Shown here piece by piece: positions 24,767 through 32,220 of a stretch of 32,220 bases of DNA. Position numbers and translations under genes: made by a program. The notes below the pieces were generated by a model. That model was given only the letters and a program-made list of their open reading frames with translations. It had not been told where the DNA came from and ran no database searches. The stretch spans positions 1-32,220 of the forward strand of contig NZ_WUMO01000015.1 of NCBI RefSeq assembly GCF_009826975.1, given 5' to 3'. Numbering within the stretch: the stretch's first letter is position 1; every line of letters begins with the position of its first letter. This stretch comes from Flavobacterium sp. HBTb2-11-1 (GTDB taxonomy: Bacteria > Bacteroidota > Bacteroidia > Flavobacteriales > Flavobacteriaceae).

Positions 24767-25515
24767 ATTTTTGCATCTTGCGATAAAATTTCTTTTTCTG
24801 ACTGATATACAATCAGCATCGCAGGAGCAGAACCTTTTTCACCCAAAACAATGAAATGACATTCATATCTGAAATTACCTTTTTTAAATTCATAATGATG
24901 ATTTTCTCCTGTTCCATCAGCATGAAAAATTCCGTTTTCAATTACCAAATCAGGTTTATCAGTCATCTTCTGGTTCAGAGACCATGAAGCATATCGATAG
25001 TTTTCATTTCCGAGATCATCAATTCTAATTCTGAATTTTGAAGTTTCAATAACAGCAACTGGTTCTTTAAAATTTGAAAGTGAAGTGTATACATTTTTTT
25101 TCTGTGAAGCAATCAGCGAATTTTTCAATTTCAATTCTTCCTCAGATTGATGATTGATACTGATAATTTTTCCATCGGTATCAATCCACAAATCGCCTCT
25201 GTTGAGCATGATTCCTCTCCAACCTACTTCTGACCAATCTTTTGCAGGATCCGATTTGGTTATTTTTTCAATCAAAGCTTTATCAAAAATTTGATCATAT
25301 CTTTTTACAAAATCCTGTTTATCCTTTACCAAAGGAATTTGATATTCCCTTTTAAACGGAAACTTAAAACGTTCTGAAACCGCTTCTTTATCATTATTTT
25401 TCACTTCCAAAATAAATTTCGCAATGAACTTTTGATATTCTGGCTTCAAATCTTGAGCGTTCAAAAATGAAGAATTACAAACTAAAAATGCTAAAACTAT
25501 TTTAAATGCTTTCAT
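24754..25515 (-). CDS. Secreted protein of unknown function
   Basis: The 253-residue protein has a signal peptide ending near FLNAQ (MKAFKIVLAFLVCNSSFLNA). The mature part is a mix of strands and helices with Trp/Tyr-rich motifs (GWRGIMLNRGDLWIDTDGKI, YRYASWSLNQ, HYEFKKGNFRYECHFIVLGE). It has no known domain I can name. Position 13 is a Cys in the signal region, but the context is not a convincing lipobox. It is probably periplasmic or outer-membrane associated. It is monocistronic, convergent with the HU/SPOR gene. Confidence 0.75.
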   Translation of the reverse strand: MKAFKIVLAFLVCNSSFLNAQDLKPEYQKFIAKFILEVKNNDKEAVSERFKFPFKREYQIPLVKDKQDFVKRYDQIFDKALIEKITKSDPAKDWSEVGWRGIMLNRGDLWIDTDGKIISINHQSEEELKLKNSLIASQKKNVYTSLSNFKEPVAVIETSKFRIRIDDLGNENYRYASWSLNQKMTDKPDLVIENGIFHADGTGENHHYEFKKGNFRYECHFIVLGEKGSAPAMLIVYQSEKEILSQDAKIVSR

Positions 25516-25568
25516 ATTAAAATGGATTTAATTCGTTAGAAATTAGATTTTTAAAAATCAAAAAACAA

Positions 25569-25584
25569 TGTTTCACGTAGGACG
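25569..25584. promoter_or_regulatory. Degenerate parS-like half site
   Basis: TGTTTCACGTAGGACG keeps the left half of the parS consensus but the right half is eroded. It lies between the secreted-protein gene and the helicase gene. Confidence 0.25.
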
Positions 25585-25593
25585 TTCAAAAGA

Positions 25594-27873
25594 TTAATTA
25601 ATACTTGCTTTGAACATTTTTAATTCATCCCAGGTAAATTCATCTCCATATTTTTCTTTCAAAGGACTCAAAGATTCTTCTTGGTAAAACTGAAATGCCT
25701 CACGCAAAGCCAAAATTTTATCATAAGGCAAAACATCAGTGATTTCAATTTTCTTCGCTTGAATAAGTCTAATCAAATGCCCTTCGATTGTTTGAACATT
25801 CAATTTACGCATTCTCGCAATATCTTCGACCGAATTTTTCTCCATCCACAAATCATATGTTTCTTCGACTGTCGTTTTTTTAGCCGTTTTAAGCTCACTT
25901 TTTTCTGCTTTAGCTGATTTGTATCGAACCACGGGTTCTTCGGTTCTAAAAATGTCTGTATTTGTCGTTTTAAGCTCTTCGCGAATCCTTTCTGCTTTGT
26001 TGCTTTTATAATTTTTAATATTTGGCGACGTCAGCTTTTCTTTACTGATTGGTTCACCAGCTACTACAACTTCGATCAATAGTTTAGCTTTCATCAATCG
26101 CAAAACAGCTTTGGTCTGCAAATCTTCTAAAAAGTTAAGCTCTTCGTAGAATTCTTTTACTTTTTTAAATTTTTGAATTTCAGCCATTTTATAAATCAGA
26201 TCATCAACCAATTTGTCCATCGGCTTGAAAAAATAATCGTAAGCCGCCTCTACCCTTTCTTTCACAAAAAACAGATCGACCGTTTCTTTTATGAAAATTT
26301 TATTGAGCTGAGAAATGAATTTCTGCGAAGGATCTAAAAGCTGCTCCATAATTTCCATTCGCTTATGTGCCCAAACTGCATGTTTCGTTTTTTCTGAACC
26401 TGCCGCATTTTCGTTATAACTGAAACGATGGTTTCTCCATTCTTGCGCCAATTCTCCCCAATTAAAACTGTTTATCAAATAGTTATGAATAAAATTTTTG
26501 GTTTCAAAGTGCAGCGAATTCTGTAAATCCTGTTCTGTTGCCCGATTCAAAGCATAATCCATAACATCTTGGTCATTCGAAATACCATTCATCTGCATCG
26601 GAGAAAGCAAAATAAGCCCATTTAACGAACGTAAACGCGAAAGTGCTACATAGGCTTGCCCAGGCAGAAAAACTTGCGATACATCGAGCGCTGCTTTGTC
26701 AAAAGTTAAACCTTGGCTTTTGTGCACTGTAATCGCCCAAGCCAACTTAATCGGGTAATGTGCAAAAGTCCCTAAAACTTCTTCTTCGATTTCTTTGGTT
26801 TGTTCGTTGACTTTGTATCGGATATTTTTCCATTCGTACTTTTCTACTTCGAGCGTCATGTTCTCCTCCGGAAAGTGAACAAAGATTTCTTCATCCGAAA
26901 GCGATTTGATCACTCCCATTTTTCCGTTGAAATATCTCTTCTCAAAAGACAGATCATTTTTAACGAACATGATCTGTGCACCAACTTTCAATTTCAATTC
27001 TTCTTCGACAGGAAATATCTTTTCTGGAAAATCTCCAACCACAAATGGTGTATAAACATATTCTTTACCATCTAAATCATTGATTGACTGTGAGTTGATA
27101 GAATCAGCCTTAGCATTATGCGTTGTCAGTGTGATATATCCTTTATTCTCTTTGAAGTCAAAATCAGGCTTAACATACTGATTTAGAATAGCTATATCTT
27201 CTGGAGTGATCTGATTATTTCGAAGATTGTTCAAAACCGAGATAAAAGCATCATCTGTTTGACGATAGATTTTTGATAATTCGATATAAATCGGCGGATA
27301 CGTTTGGAGAACATGAGAATGGAAGAAAAACTTTCCTCGGTAATAGTTTTTCAGCGTTCGCCATTCTTCATCACGAATAACCGGCGGCAATTGAAGTAGA
27401 TCTCCAATGAACAAAACCTGAACTCCGCCAAAAGGCTGTGTGTTTCTTCGAACGGTCTGCATCATGAAATCAACGGCGTCCAACAAATCGGCTCGCATCA
27501 TGCTGACTTCATCAATAACCAGAAGCTCCATGTTTTTGATTACATTTCGCTTAACGTTATTTATTTTGAAATGACGACGAAGCGATTCTTTGTTTTCAAA
27601 CTTTACTGTTTCTGTAAATTGTGCACTTGCTTCGTACGACGGAATGAATGCAGAAAATGGCAGTTGAAACATCGAGTGAATAGTAACGCCTCCCGCATTC
27701 AAAGCTGCAATTCCTGTTGGTGCCACAACCACAGTATTTTTATGCGTTGTTGCAATGATTTCGCGCAAAAGCGTAGTTTTTCCCGTACCTGCTTTTCCCG
27801 TTAGGAAAATAGATTTTTGAGTCTGATTGATGAATTGTAAAGTGTAAGCTGCCGCTTCTGAAACGTTCTGCAT
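25594..27873 (-). CDS. Pif1/RecD-like DNA helicase with C-terminal HTH domain
   Basis: The 759-residue protein is a superfamily 1 helicase. Walker A is GKAGTGKTT (residues 26-34), Walker B has DE at 121-122 (LLVIDEVSMM), and 'GDLLQLPPV' follows at about 157. Later 'VHKSQGLTFDKAALDVSQ' and 'YVALSRLRSL' are the C-terminal helicase motifs. This layout is that of Pif1-like/TraA-RecD-like helicases common in Bacteroidota. Residues about 669-759 form a helix-turn-helix region ('SVEDIARMRKLNVQTIEGHL') like the HTH_40 tail of RecQ-type proteins. It likely unwinds DNA during repair or replication. The gene stands alone. Confidence 0.9.
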   Translation of the reverse strand: MQNVSEAAAYTLQFINQTQKSIFLTGKAGTGKTTLLREIIATTHKNTVVVAPTGIAALNAGGVTIHSMFQLPFSAFIPSYEASAQFTETVKFENKESLRRHFKINNVKRNVIKNMELLVIDEVSMMRADLLDAVDFMMQTVRRNTQPFGGVQVLFIGDLLQLPPVIRDEEWRTLKNYYRGKFFFHSHVLQTYPPIYIELSKIYRQTDDAFISVLNNLRNNQITPEDIAILNQYVKPDFDFKENKGYITLTTHNAKADSINSQSINDLDGKEYVYTPFVVGDFPEKIFPVEEELKLKVGAQIMFVKNDLSFEKRYFNGKMGVIKSLSDEEIFVHFPEENMTLEVEKYEWKNIRYKVNEQTKEIEEEVLGTFAHYPIKLAWAITVHKSQGLTFDKAALDVSQVFLPGQAYVALSRLRSLNGLILLSPMQMNGISNDQDVMDYALNRATEQDLQNSLHFETKNFIHNYLINSFNWGELAQEWRNHRFSYNENAAGSEKTKHAVWAHKRMEIMEQLLDPSQKFISQLNKIFIKETVDLFFVKERVEAAYDYFFKPMDKLVDDLIYKMAEIQKFKKVKEFYEELNFLEDLQTKAVLRLMKAKLLIEVVVAGEPISKEKLTSPNIKNYKSNKAERIREELKTTNTDIFRTEEPVVRYKSAKAEKSELKTAKKTTVEETYDLWMEKNSVEDIARMRKLNVQTIEGHLIRLIQAKKIEITDVLPYDKILALREAFQFYQEESLSPLKEKYGDEFTWDELKMFKASIN

Positions 27874-27920
27874 TGGGCTTGTATTAAAGAAATAAAATTA
27901 CCGCATTTTTATAAAAAGAA

Positions 27921-27950
27921 AAAACCTAAATCTTAGTGGATTTAGGTTTT
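27921..27950 (-). terminator. ompH-like gene terminator
   Basis: Perfect 12-bp stem AAAACCTAAATC / GATTTAGGTTTT with a 6-nt loop (TTAGTG). The T-rich arm falls downstream of the minus-strand 27977 stop. Confidence 0.8.
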
Positions 27951-27976
27951 CAGTAATTTAGTTAGTTTGGTAGTTT

Positions 27977-28561
27977 TTATTTTTTTGCTTCGCCTTCTTT
28001 TGTCTCAGCTGCTGGTTTTGCATCTGCTTTTGGCTCTGCTTTGTATTTATCATTTAAAGCTTTGATAATTTCTTTTGTGATATCGTATTTCTCTTCAGCA
28101 TACAAAATTGTTGCAGCATCTCCTGTTCCATAGATGTAAGAGTAACCGTTTTTCTTTCCGTAATCTTTAATGAATTTTTTAACTCCACTAACAAGAGAAT
28201 CCATTTCAACACCACTTTCTTGTTGTAACTGTTGAGCTAATGCTTGTTGTGCATAACCTAACTGCTGCTCTCTTTTTTGCAATTCAGCACCTCTTTGCTG
28301 TGCCCAAGCTTGACCGTTTGCTTGTGCTTGGCTTTGAAAATTAGCAGCGTCTTGCTTAAAACGTGAAATCTCAGCTTGTAATTGTCTCCCTTTTTCTTCC
28401 GCTTGAGCTTTGTACTTTGCCTCTAAATCTTTTGCCTCAGTGTATTCTTTCATCAAAACCGAAGTATCCACGTAAGCTGTTTTTACTTCCTTTACCTCTG
28501 CTGTTTTGTTACAAGAAACTGCGAAAACTGAAAGTGCGATAATAACTAATGCTTTTTTCAT
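27977..28561 (-). CDS. OmpH/Skp-family periplasmic chaperone, probable lipoprotein
   Basis: The protein has 194 residues from the ATG at 28561 (MKKALVIIALSVFAVSCNKT). An open frame reaches 28597, but that start precedes the signal sequence. The signal ends with a lipobox (AVSC), so the mature protein is probably lipid-anchored, unlike soluble Skp. The middle is a long coiled coil (YVDTSVLMKEYTEAKDLEAK, later QKREQQLGYAQQALAQQLQQ), followed by 'FIKDYGKKNGYSYIYGTGDAATILYAEEKYDIT', the OmpH C-terminal pattern, and a Lys/Ala-rich tail. Skp-like proteins hold unfolded outer-membrane proteins in the periplasm. A good promoter lies upstream and a terminator downstream. Confidence 0.88.
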   Translation of the reverse strand: MKKALVIIALSVFAVSCNKTAEVKEVKTAYVDTSVLMKEYTEAKDLEAKYKAQAEEKGRQLQAEISRFKQDAANFQSQAQANGQAWAQQRGAELQKREQQLGYAQQALAQQLQQESGVEMDSLVSGVKKFIKDYGKKNGYSYIYGTGDAATILYAEEKYDITKEIIKALNDKYKAEPKADAKPAAETKEGEAKK

Positions 28562-28594
28562 TTTTAATAATTCTATTTTTTTAAGTATTGAAGA

Positions 28595-28623
28595 CAAAAA
28601 TATAAAAAAATCAATAGCATCAA
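28595..28623 (-). promoter_or_regulatory. Promoter of the OmpH-like gene
   Basis: On the minus strand TTG (28623-28621), 18-nt spacer, TATTTTTG (28602-28595). The predicted transcript starts about 27 nt before the ATG at 28561. Confidence 0.65.
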
Positions 28624-28743
28624 CATAAAGTTTAAAAAATGCGTAAATTTTATGATATTGTTTTTATTTATAGTAAAAAATATAGCCATAAACCAATGTT
28701 ATTACAATATTTTAATCTATTTTGTCTAGTTTTTATACAACTG

Positions 28744-28780
28744 AAAAAGCCATATTGTCTTTTAGAGGCAAAACGGCTTT
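28744..28780 (-). terminator. Methyltransferase gene terminator
   Basis: On the minus strand, AAAGCC and GGCTTT (6 bp) close an internal loop and a TTG/CAA stem, followed by TTTTT, 7 nt after the stop at 28787. Confidence 0.6.
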
Positions 28781-28786
28781 AAATGT

Positions 28787-29635
28787 TTATTTGTTTTTCA
28801 AAACGTAAATATGTGATGAATATTCTTTTGTACTCTTTGCTTTCCAATTTGATTTTAAGCCAATGAAAAATGCTTTGATGTAATTCATTTTTCCTGTTTT
28901 GTATTTTTCAGATAACAGGCTCACATAAAATGAATCGAACTTCATTGGAAGTATCTTTTCTAATTTCATGTCTACTCTTTCGAAAAGCAATTGGATTGAT
29001 TTTTTCGAAAAATGCCAAAAATGAATTGGCACATCATAAGCAGCCCAAAAAGTTTCATAATGACCCGCATCAAATGATTTATAGTTTGGAACCGCAACAA
29101 TTAATGTTCCAGTTGGTTTTAATAAACGCTTCAGTTCTTCGATCTGATGTTCTAGATTTGGAACGTGTTCCAAAACATGCCACATCGTAATTACATCCAA
29201 CGAATTACTTTCTAAAACGCTAATTTCTTCTACAAATGAAATTCCTTTTTCTTTAGCAATATTTTTAGCTCGATCACTTGGTTCAACTCCAATTGTTTCC
29301 CAACCGTCATTTTTTGCTGTTAAAAGGAAATCACCTGTTCCAGCTCCAATATCCAAAAGTTTTCCTTTTTTCGGTTGCTGGCTATTAATTAAATTCAATT
29401 TATTCTTAAGCGCAATATTTTTTACGAAATGATAGGCTTTTTCAAATAACGAACGTTTGTTATCTGTATGTGAAATATAATCTTCACTTTCGTAATATTT
29501 ACCCAAATTTTGAAGTTCAGGCTGTGGAGAAGTAATTAGCATATCTAATTCTTCATCGTAATACAAATCAAAAATTTCTTTTGAAACAGAATGGTCTTTT
29601 ACCGTAAGAAAGTGTTTTTTGTTTAAAACGTCCAT
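28787..29635 (-). CDS. Class I SAM-dependent methyltransferase
   Basis: The 282-residue protein has the Rossmann methyltransferase core: motif I LDIGAGTGDF (residues 94-103), an acidic end of strand 2 in 'TIGVEPS', 'ITMWHVLEHVP' (the Methyltransf_11/23-type motif) and 'TLIVAVPNYKSF'. The N-terminal 90 residues ('YYDEELDMLITSPQP', 'GKYYESEDYISHTDNKRS') resemble the lead region of a Bacteroidota family that may act on lipids or surface glycans. The substrate cannot be told. It lies beside mnmG but has its own upstream hairpin. Confidence 0.88.
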   Translation of the reverse strand: MDVLNKKHFLTVKDHSVSKEIFDLYYDEELDMLITSPQPELQNLGKYYESEDYISHTDNKRSLFEKAYHFVKNIALKNKLNLINSQQPKKGKLLDIGAGTGDFLLTAKNDGWETIGVEPSDRAKNIAKEKGISFVEEISVLESNSLDVITMWHVLEHVPNLEHQIEELKRLLKPTGTLIVAVPNYKSFDAGHYETFWAAYDVPIHFWHFSKKSIQLLFERVDMKLEKILPMKFDSFYVSLLSEKYKTGKMNYIKAFFIGLKSNWKAKSTKEYSSHIYVLKNK

Positions 29636-29670
29636 TTTAAAATTATAGATATTTGGGTTTAATTTATAGC

Positions 29671-29707
29671 AAATCCTAAAAACGATAAAATTTCGTTTTT
29701 AGGATTT
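29671..29707. terminator. Strong stem-loop between mnmG and the methyltransferase gene
   Basis: A perfect 14-bp stem (AAATCCTAAAAACG 29671-29684, CGTTTTTAGGATTT 29694-29707) with a 9-nt loop. The better T-run is on the plus strand, but it may end minus-strand mnmG transcription as well. Confidence 0.65.
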
Positions 29708-29793
29708 TTATTCTTTATTCTTCTTTTATTTCTATTTGGTCTTTGCAGAAATTTGATAATTCAACTTGATTGCAAAACTCTTGGTTTATCAAT

Positions 29794-29840
29794 TTTTGAT
29801 AGAATTGAAAAGAGTAAAACTCATTTCAATTCTATCAAAA
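29794..29840. repeat. 17-bp perfect inverted repeat abutting parS
   Basis: Arms TTTTGATAGAATTGAAA (29794-29810) and its complement (29824-29840), with a second inner stem GAGT/ACTC (29812-29815, 29819-29822) in the 13-nt loop. The right arm ends directly at the parS-like site at 29841. No T-run follows on the minus strand. Confidence 0.8.
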
Positions 29841-29856
29841 GGTTTCACGTGGAACA
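29841..29856. promoter_or_regulatory. parS-like ParB-binding site 1
   Basis: GGTTTCACGTGGAACA has the core TTTCACGTGGAAC of chromosomal parS (consensus TGTTTCACGTGAAACA). It lies downstream of mnmG. Confidence 0.75.
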
Positions 29857-29906
29857 GCATTAATTTTAAATTTATAATGCATTTCGAAAATAAAAACCAA
29901 AAAAAA

Positions 29907-29922
29907 AGTTTCACGTGGAACA
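29907..29922. promoter_or_regulatory. parS-like ParB-binding site 2
   Basis: AGTTTCACGTGGAACA, 66 nt from site 1 and in the same orientation, 59 nt past the mnmG stop. Confidence 0.78.
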
Positions 29923-29980
29923 AGTCAATTTTCAAAATATTACAATAATCAGAAATCAACAATCTAAAATCTAAAATCAT

Positions 29981-31852
29981 TTACCTTCCCATATAAATCA
30001 AAAGCACGGAAATATCACTTGGTGATACTCCGCTAATTCTTGAAGCTTGAGAAATGGTTACAGGACGAATCTTGCTTAATTTTTGTTTTGCTTCAATCGA
30101 CATTGATTTGATTTTATTATAATCAAAATTGTCTGGAATTTTTACTTCTTCCAAACGATTTAACTTATCCGCGTTATTTCTTTCTTTTTCGATATAACCA
30201 GAATATTTTACTTGGATTACGGCTTGCTCGACAATTTCTTCATCCAATTTATTTTCTTCGATATAATCAGAAACTTTTTCAAACTTCAACATATCTTCCA
30301 ATTCAATTTGCGGACGAGAAAAAATCTTGAACATTTTATCTCCTTGCGAAATCGGCGCAGATTCTTTTGCTTCTAAAATCGGGTTAGTTTCTGCAATTGT
30401 AACACTGGTCTCTTTAAAGAATTGAACCATCTTTTCAGACTCGTTTAGTTTCTTTTCCATTCTTCGTAAACGAGCTTCAGAAGCCAAACCAATTTCGTAT
30501 GACATTGGAGTCAATCTGAAATCGGCATTATCTTGACGCAACAAAGTTCTATACTCTGCTCTTGAGGTAAACATTCGATATGGTTCTTCCGTTCCTTTCG
30601 TAATCAAATCGTCAATCAAAACTCCAATGTATGCTTCATCACGTTTTAAAATCAATGGATCTTTTTCATACACTTTTAAATGCGCATTGATCCCTGCCAT
30701 CAAACCTTGAGAAGCTGCTTCTTCATATCCTGTTGTTCCGTTAATCTGTCCAGCGAAATACAAACCTTCAACCAATTTCGTTTCCAAAGTATGTTTCAAT
30801 TGAGTTGGAGGAAAGAAATCATATTCGATAGCATAACCAGGTCTAAAGAATTTTACATTCTCGAAACCTGCTACAGAACGAAGCGCTTTGAATTGAATAT
30901 CTTCAGGAAGAGAAGTTGAAAATCCGTTTACATAAACTTCGCAAGTATTCCATCCTTCTGGTTCAACAAATAATTGGTGACGCTCTTTATCTGCAAAACG
31001 ATTTATTTTATCTTCAATCGATGGACAATATCTTGGACCCAAACTTTTGATTCTTCCGTTGAACATTGGAGAGCGATCAAAACCTTCTCTCAAAATATCG
31101 TGAACATTCAACGAAGTGTACGTCATGTAACAAGAACGCTGATGCGTTAACGGAGAAGTCACATCTGAATAAGAAAACTTATCCGGTTTTGCATCTCCTT
31201 TTTCTTCGTTCATTTTAGAATAATCTAAAGAACGTCCATCTACTCGAGGTGGCGTTCCTGTTTTCATTCTTCCAGCTTCAAAACCTGCTTTAATCAAATC
31301 TTCTGTAATTCCGGTTGCAGCACTTTCTCCTGCTCTACCACCTCCGAATTGTTTTTCTCCGATATGAATCAAACCATTTAAAAAAGTACCGTTTGTCAAA
31401 ACCACAGATTTGGAACGAATCTCCACACCAAGCGAAGTTCTAATTCCTTTTATCTTTCCGTCTTCGATAATCAACCCTTTTACCATCTCTTGATAAAAAT
31501 CAAGATTTGGAGTTGCCTCCAGCATCATTCTCCATTCTTCTGCAAAACGCATTCTGTCACTTTGAACTCTCGGCGACCACATTGCAGGTCCTTTGGATTT
31601 ATTCAGCATCTTGAACTGAATTGCAGTTCGATCTGAAACAATACCTGAATATCCACCTAGCGCATCAATTTCACGAACGATCTGTCCTTTTGCAATTCCT
31701 CCCATCGCAGGATTGCAAGACATCTGTGCTATGTTTTGCAAACTCATTGTAACCAATAAAGTTTTAGATCCCAAATTTGCAGCCGCAGCCGCAGCTTCAG
31801 AACCAGCATGGCCTGCACCAACCACAATAACATCGTATTCTTCTAAAAACAT
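29981..31852 (-). CDS. mnmG: tRNA uridine-5-carboxymethylaminomethyl modification enzyme MnmG (GidA)
   Basis: The 623-residue FAD enzyme works with the GTPase MnmE to make cmnm5U at the wobble position of some tRNAs. The N-terminal FAD-binding loop is GAGHAGSE (residues 12-19). Family signatures are 'GPAMWSPRVQSDRMRFA', 'GIKTGTPPRVDGRS'-type (here MKTGTPPRVDGRSLDYSK), 'PRYCPSIEDKI', 'GQINGTTGYEEAASQGLMAG' and 'SRAEYRTLLRQDNADFRLT'. The C-terminal helical domain ends 'RISGVSPSDISVLLIYMGR'. The length is normal. Both flanks carry parS-like sites. A hairpin with T-run lies in the upstream region. mnmG is often near the origin in bacteria, which fits the parS cluster. Confidence 0.98.
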   Translation of the reverse strand: MFLEEYDVIVVGAGHAGSEAAAAAANLGSKTLLVTMSLQNIAQMSCNPAMGGIAKGQIVREIDALGGYSGIVSDRTAIQFKMLNKSKGPAMWSPRVQSDRMRFAEEWRMMLEATPNLDFYQEMVKGLIIEDGKIKGIRTSLGVEIRSKSVVLTNGTFLNGLIHIGEKQFGGGRAGESAATGITEDLIKAGFEAGRMKTGTPPRVDGRSLDYSKMNEEKGDAKPDKFSYSDVTSPLTHQRSCYMTYTSLNVHDILREGFDRSPMFNGRIKSLGPRYCPSIEDKINRFADKERHQLFVEPEGWNTCEVYVNGFSTSLPEDIQFKALRSVAGFENVKFFRPGYAIEYDFFPPTQLKHTLETKLVEGLYFAGQINGTTGYEEAASQGLMAGINAHLKVYEKDPLILKRDEAYIGVLIDDLITKGTEEPYRMFTSRAEYRTLLRQDNADFRLTPMSYEIGLASEARLRRMEKKLNESEKMVQFFKETSVTIAETNPILEAKESAPISQGDKMFKIFSRPQIELEDMLKFEKVSDYIEENKLDEEIVEQAVIQVKYSGYIEKERNNADKLNRLEEVKIPDNFDYNKIKSMSIEAKQKLSKIRPVTISQASRISGVSPSDISVLLIYMGR

Positions 31853-31872
31853 TTTGTTTTATTATTCTCCAA

Positions 31873-31890
31873 AAACCGCTAACGCGGTTT
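31873..31890 (-). terminator. Hairpin upstream of mnmG
   Basis: AAACCGC (31873-31879) / GCGGTTT (31884-31890), 4-nt loop, followed on the minus strand by TTTTT. It could terminate a gene to the right of the window or act as a leader element of mnmG. Confidence 0.6.
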
Positions 31891-31913
31891 CTAGAATTAC
31901 TTTTATATTTTCT

Positions 31914-31929
31914 TGTTCCACGTGGAACG
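31914..31929. promoter_or_regulatory. parS-like ParB-binding site 3
   Basis: TGTTCCACGTGGAACG has a perfect 14-bp palindrome core (GTTCCACGTGGAAC, 31915-31928), 62 nt upstream of the mnmG start. Confidence 0.8.
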
Positions 31930-32015
31930 AATATTTTAAATATCCAATATTGAAATTCCAAATTCCAAAACTATAATCTTCAAATCAGAATCTTCAAATA
32001 TTGAAATCAATTAAA

Positions 32016-32031
32016 CGTTCCACGTGGAACG
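32016..32031. promoter_or_regulatory. parS-like ParB-binding site 4
   Basis: CGTTCCACGTGGAACG, a perfect 16-bp palindrome with the same core as site 3, 102 nt away and 20 nt before the minisatellite. Confidence 0.8.
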
Positions 32032-32050
32032 CTTAAAAAACTATATCCAA

Positions 32051-32220
32051 ACTAGAACTTCCAAACTAGAACTTCCAAACTAGAACTTCCAAACTAGAAC
32101 TTCCAAACTAGAACTTCCAAACTAGAACTTCCAAACTAGAACTTCCAAACTAGAACTTCCAAACTAGAACTTTCAAATCAGAACTTTCAAATCAGAACTT
32201 TCAAATCAGAACTTTCAAAT
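32051..32220. repeat. 14-bp minisatellite with two unit types
   Basis: Eight copies of ACTAGAACTTCCAA (32051-32162), then one hybrid unit ACTAGAACTTTCAA (32163-32176), then three copies of ATCAGAACTTTCAA (32177-32218), and the array continues past the edge. The unit order within blocks is perfect. No ORF is implied. Confidence 0.95.

Noticed and set aside
29766..29980. Overlapping 60-63 aa ORFs on both strands downstream of mnmG
   Set aside because: They run across parS sites and a long hairpin, and have no recognisable features.
32051..32220. CRISPR array or DnaA-box/iteron cluster at the right edge
   Set aside because: Units are contiguous 14-mers without spacers and lack a TTATNCACA-type DnaA box, so they are called a minisatellite.

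Overview
The window looks like chromosomal DNA of a Flavobacterium-like member of the Bacteroidota. It is AT-rich. Its promoters follow the TTG-N16-19-TAnnTTTG pattern, and there are no obvious Shine-Dalgarno sites. It carries type IX secretion (T9SS) and gliding-type adhesin genes, an HU/CCDC81-SPOR protein and a GxxExxY protein. I see no tRNA, rRNA, CRISPR array, transposase or phage gene.

Region 1 (1-15,300, almost all minus strand) is a surface/secretion block. In transcription order it holds a small secreted protein (15,293-14,841), a secreted beta-helix protein (14,663-13,371), then a tight run. That run is a 136-aa secreted protein overlapping an Ig-like protein with a type B T9SS sorting domain, a 1,527-aa PorP/SprF-family barrel protein with about 900 residues of Lys/Ala/Glu-rich repeat and a SPOR-like end, and a giant SprB-repeat adhesin that runs off the left edge. 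The likely logic is an adhesin plus its dedicated PorP/SprF export partner. The very long helical insert, apparently on the periplasmic side, is the most unusual protein feature here.

Region 2 (15,300-24,700) is mostly plus-strand housekeeping: holB, a DoxX-like membrane protein, an acyl-CoA thioesterase and recA. A gene-poor 560-bp interval follows, with two identically spaced GCAACC-N17-TCTAT promoter-like elements. The first leads to a short terminator-bounded RNA, the second to a 34-codon basic ORF. Next come plsC (minus), a GxxExxY gene bracketed by 35-bp inverted repeats, trpS, a small membrane ORF, dprA (minus) and an HU-like/TM/SPOR protein.

Region 3 (24,750-32,220, minus strand) holds a secreted protein of unknown function, a Pif1/RecD-like helicase with an HTH tail, an OmpH/Skp-like lipoprotein, a SAM methyltransferase and mnmG. 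mnmG is flanked by four strong parS-like palindromes (two on each side) and, at the right edge, by a 14-bp minisatellite. This suggests a ParB-loading, origin-proximal chromosomal domain.

Coding assignments rest on reading frame, motifs and length. Promoter, sRNA and parS calls are pattern-based and untested.
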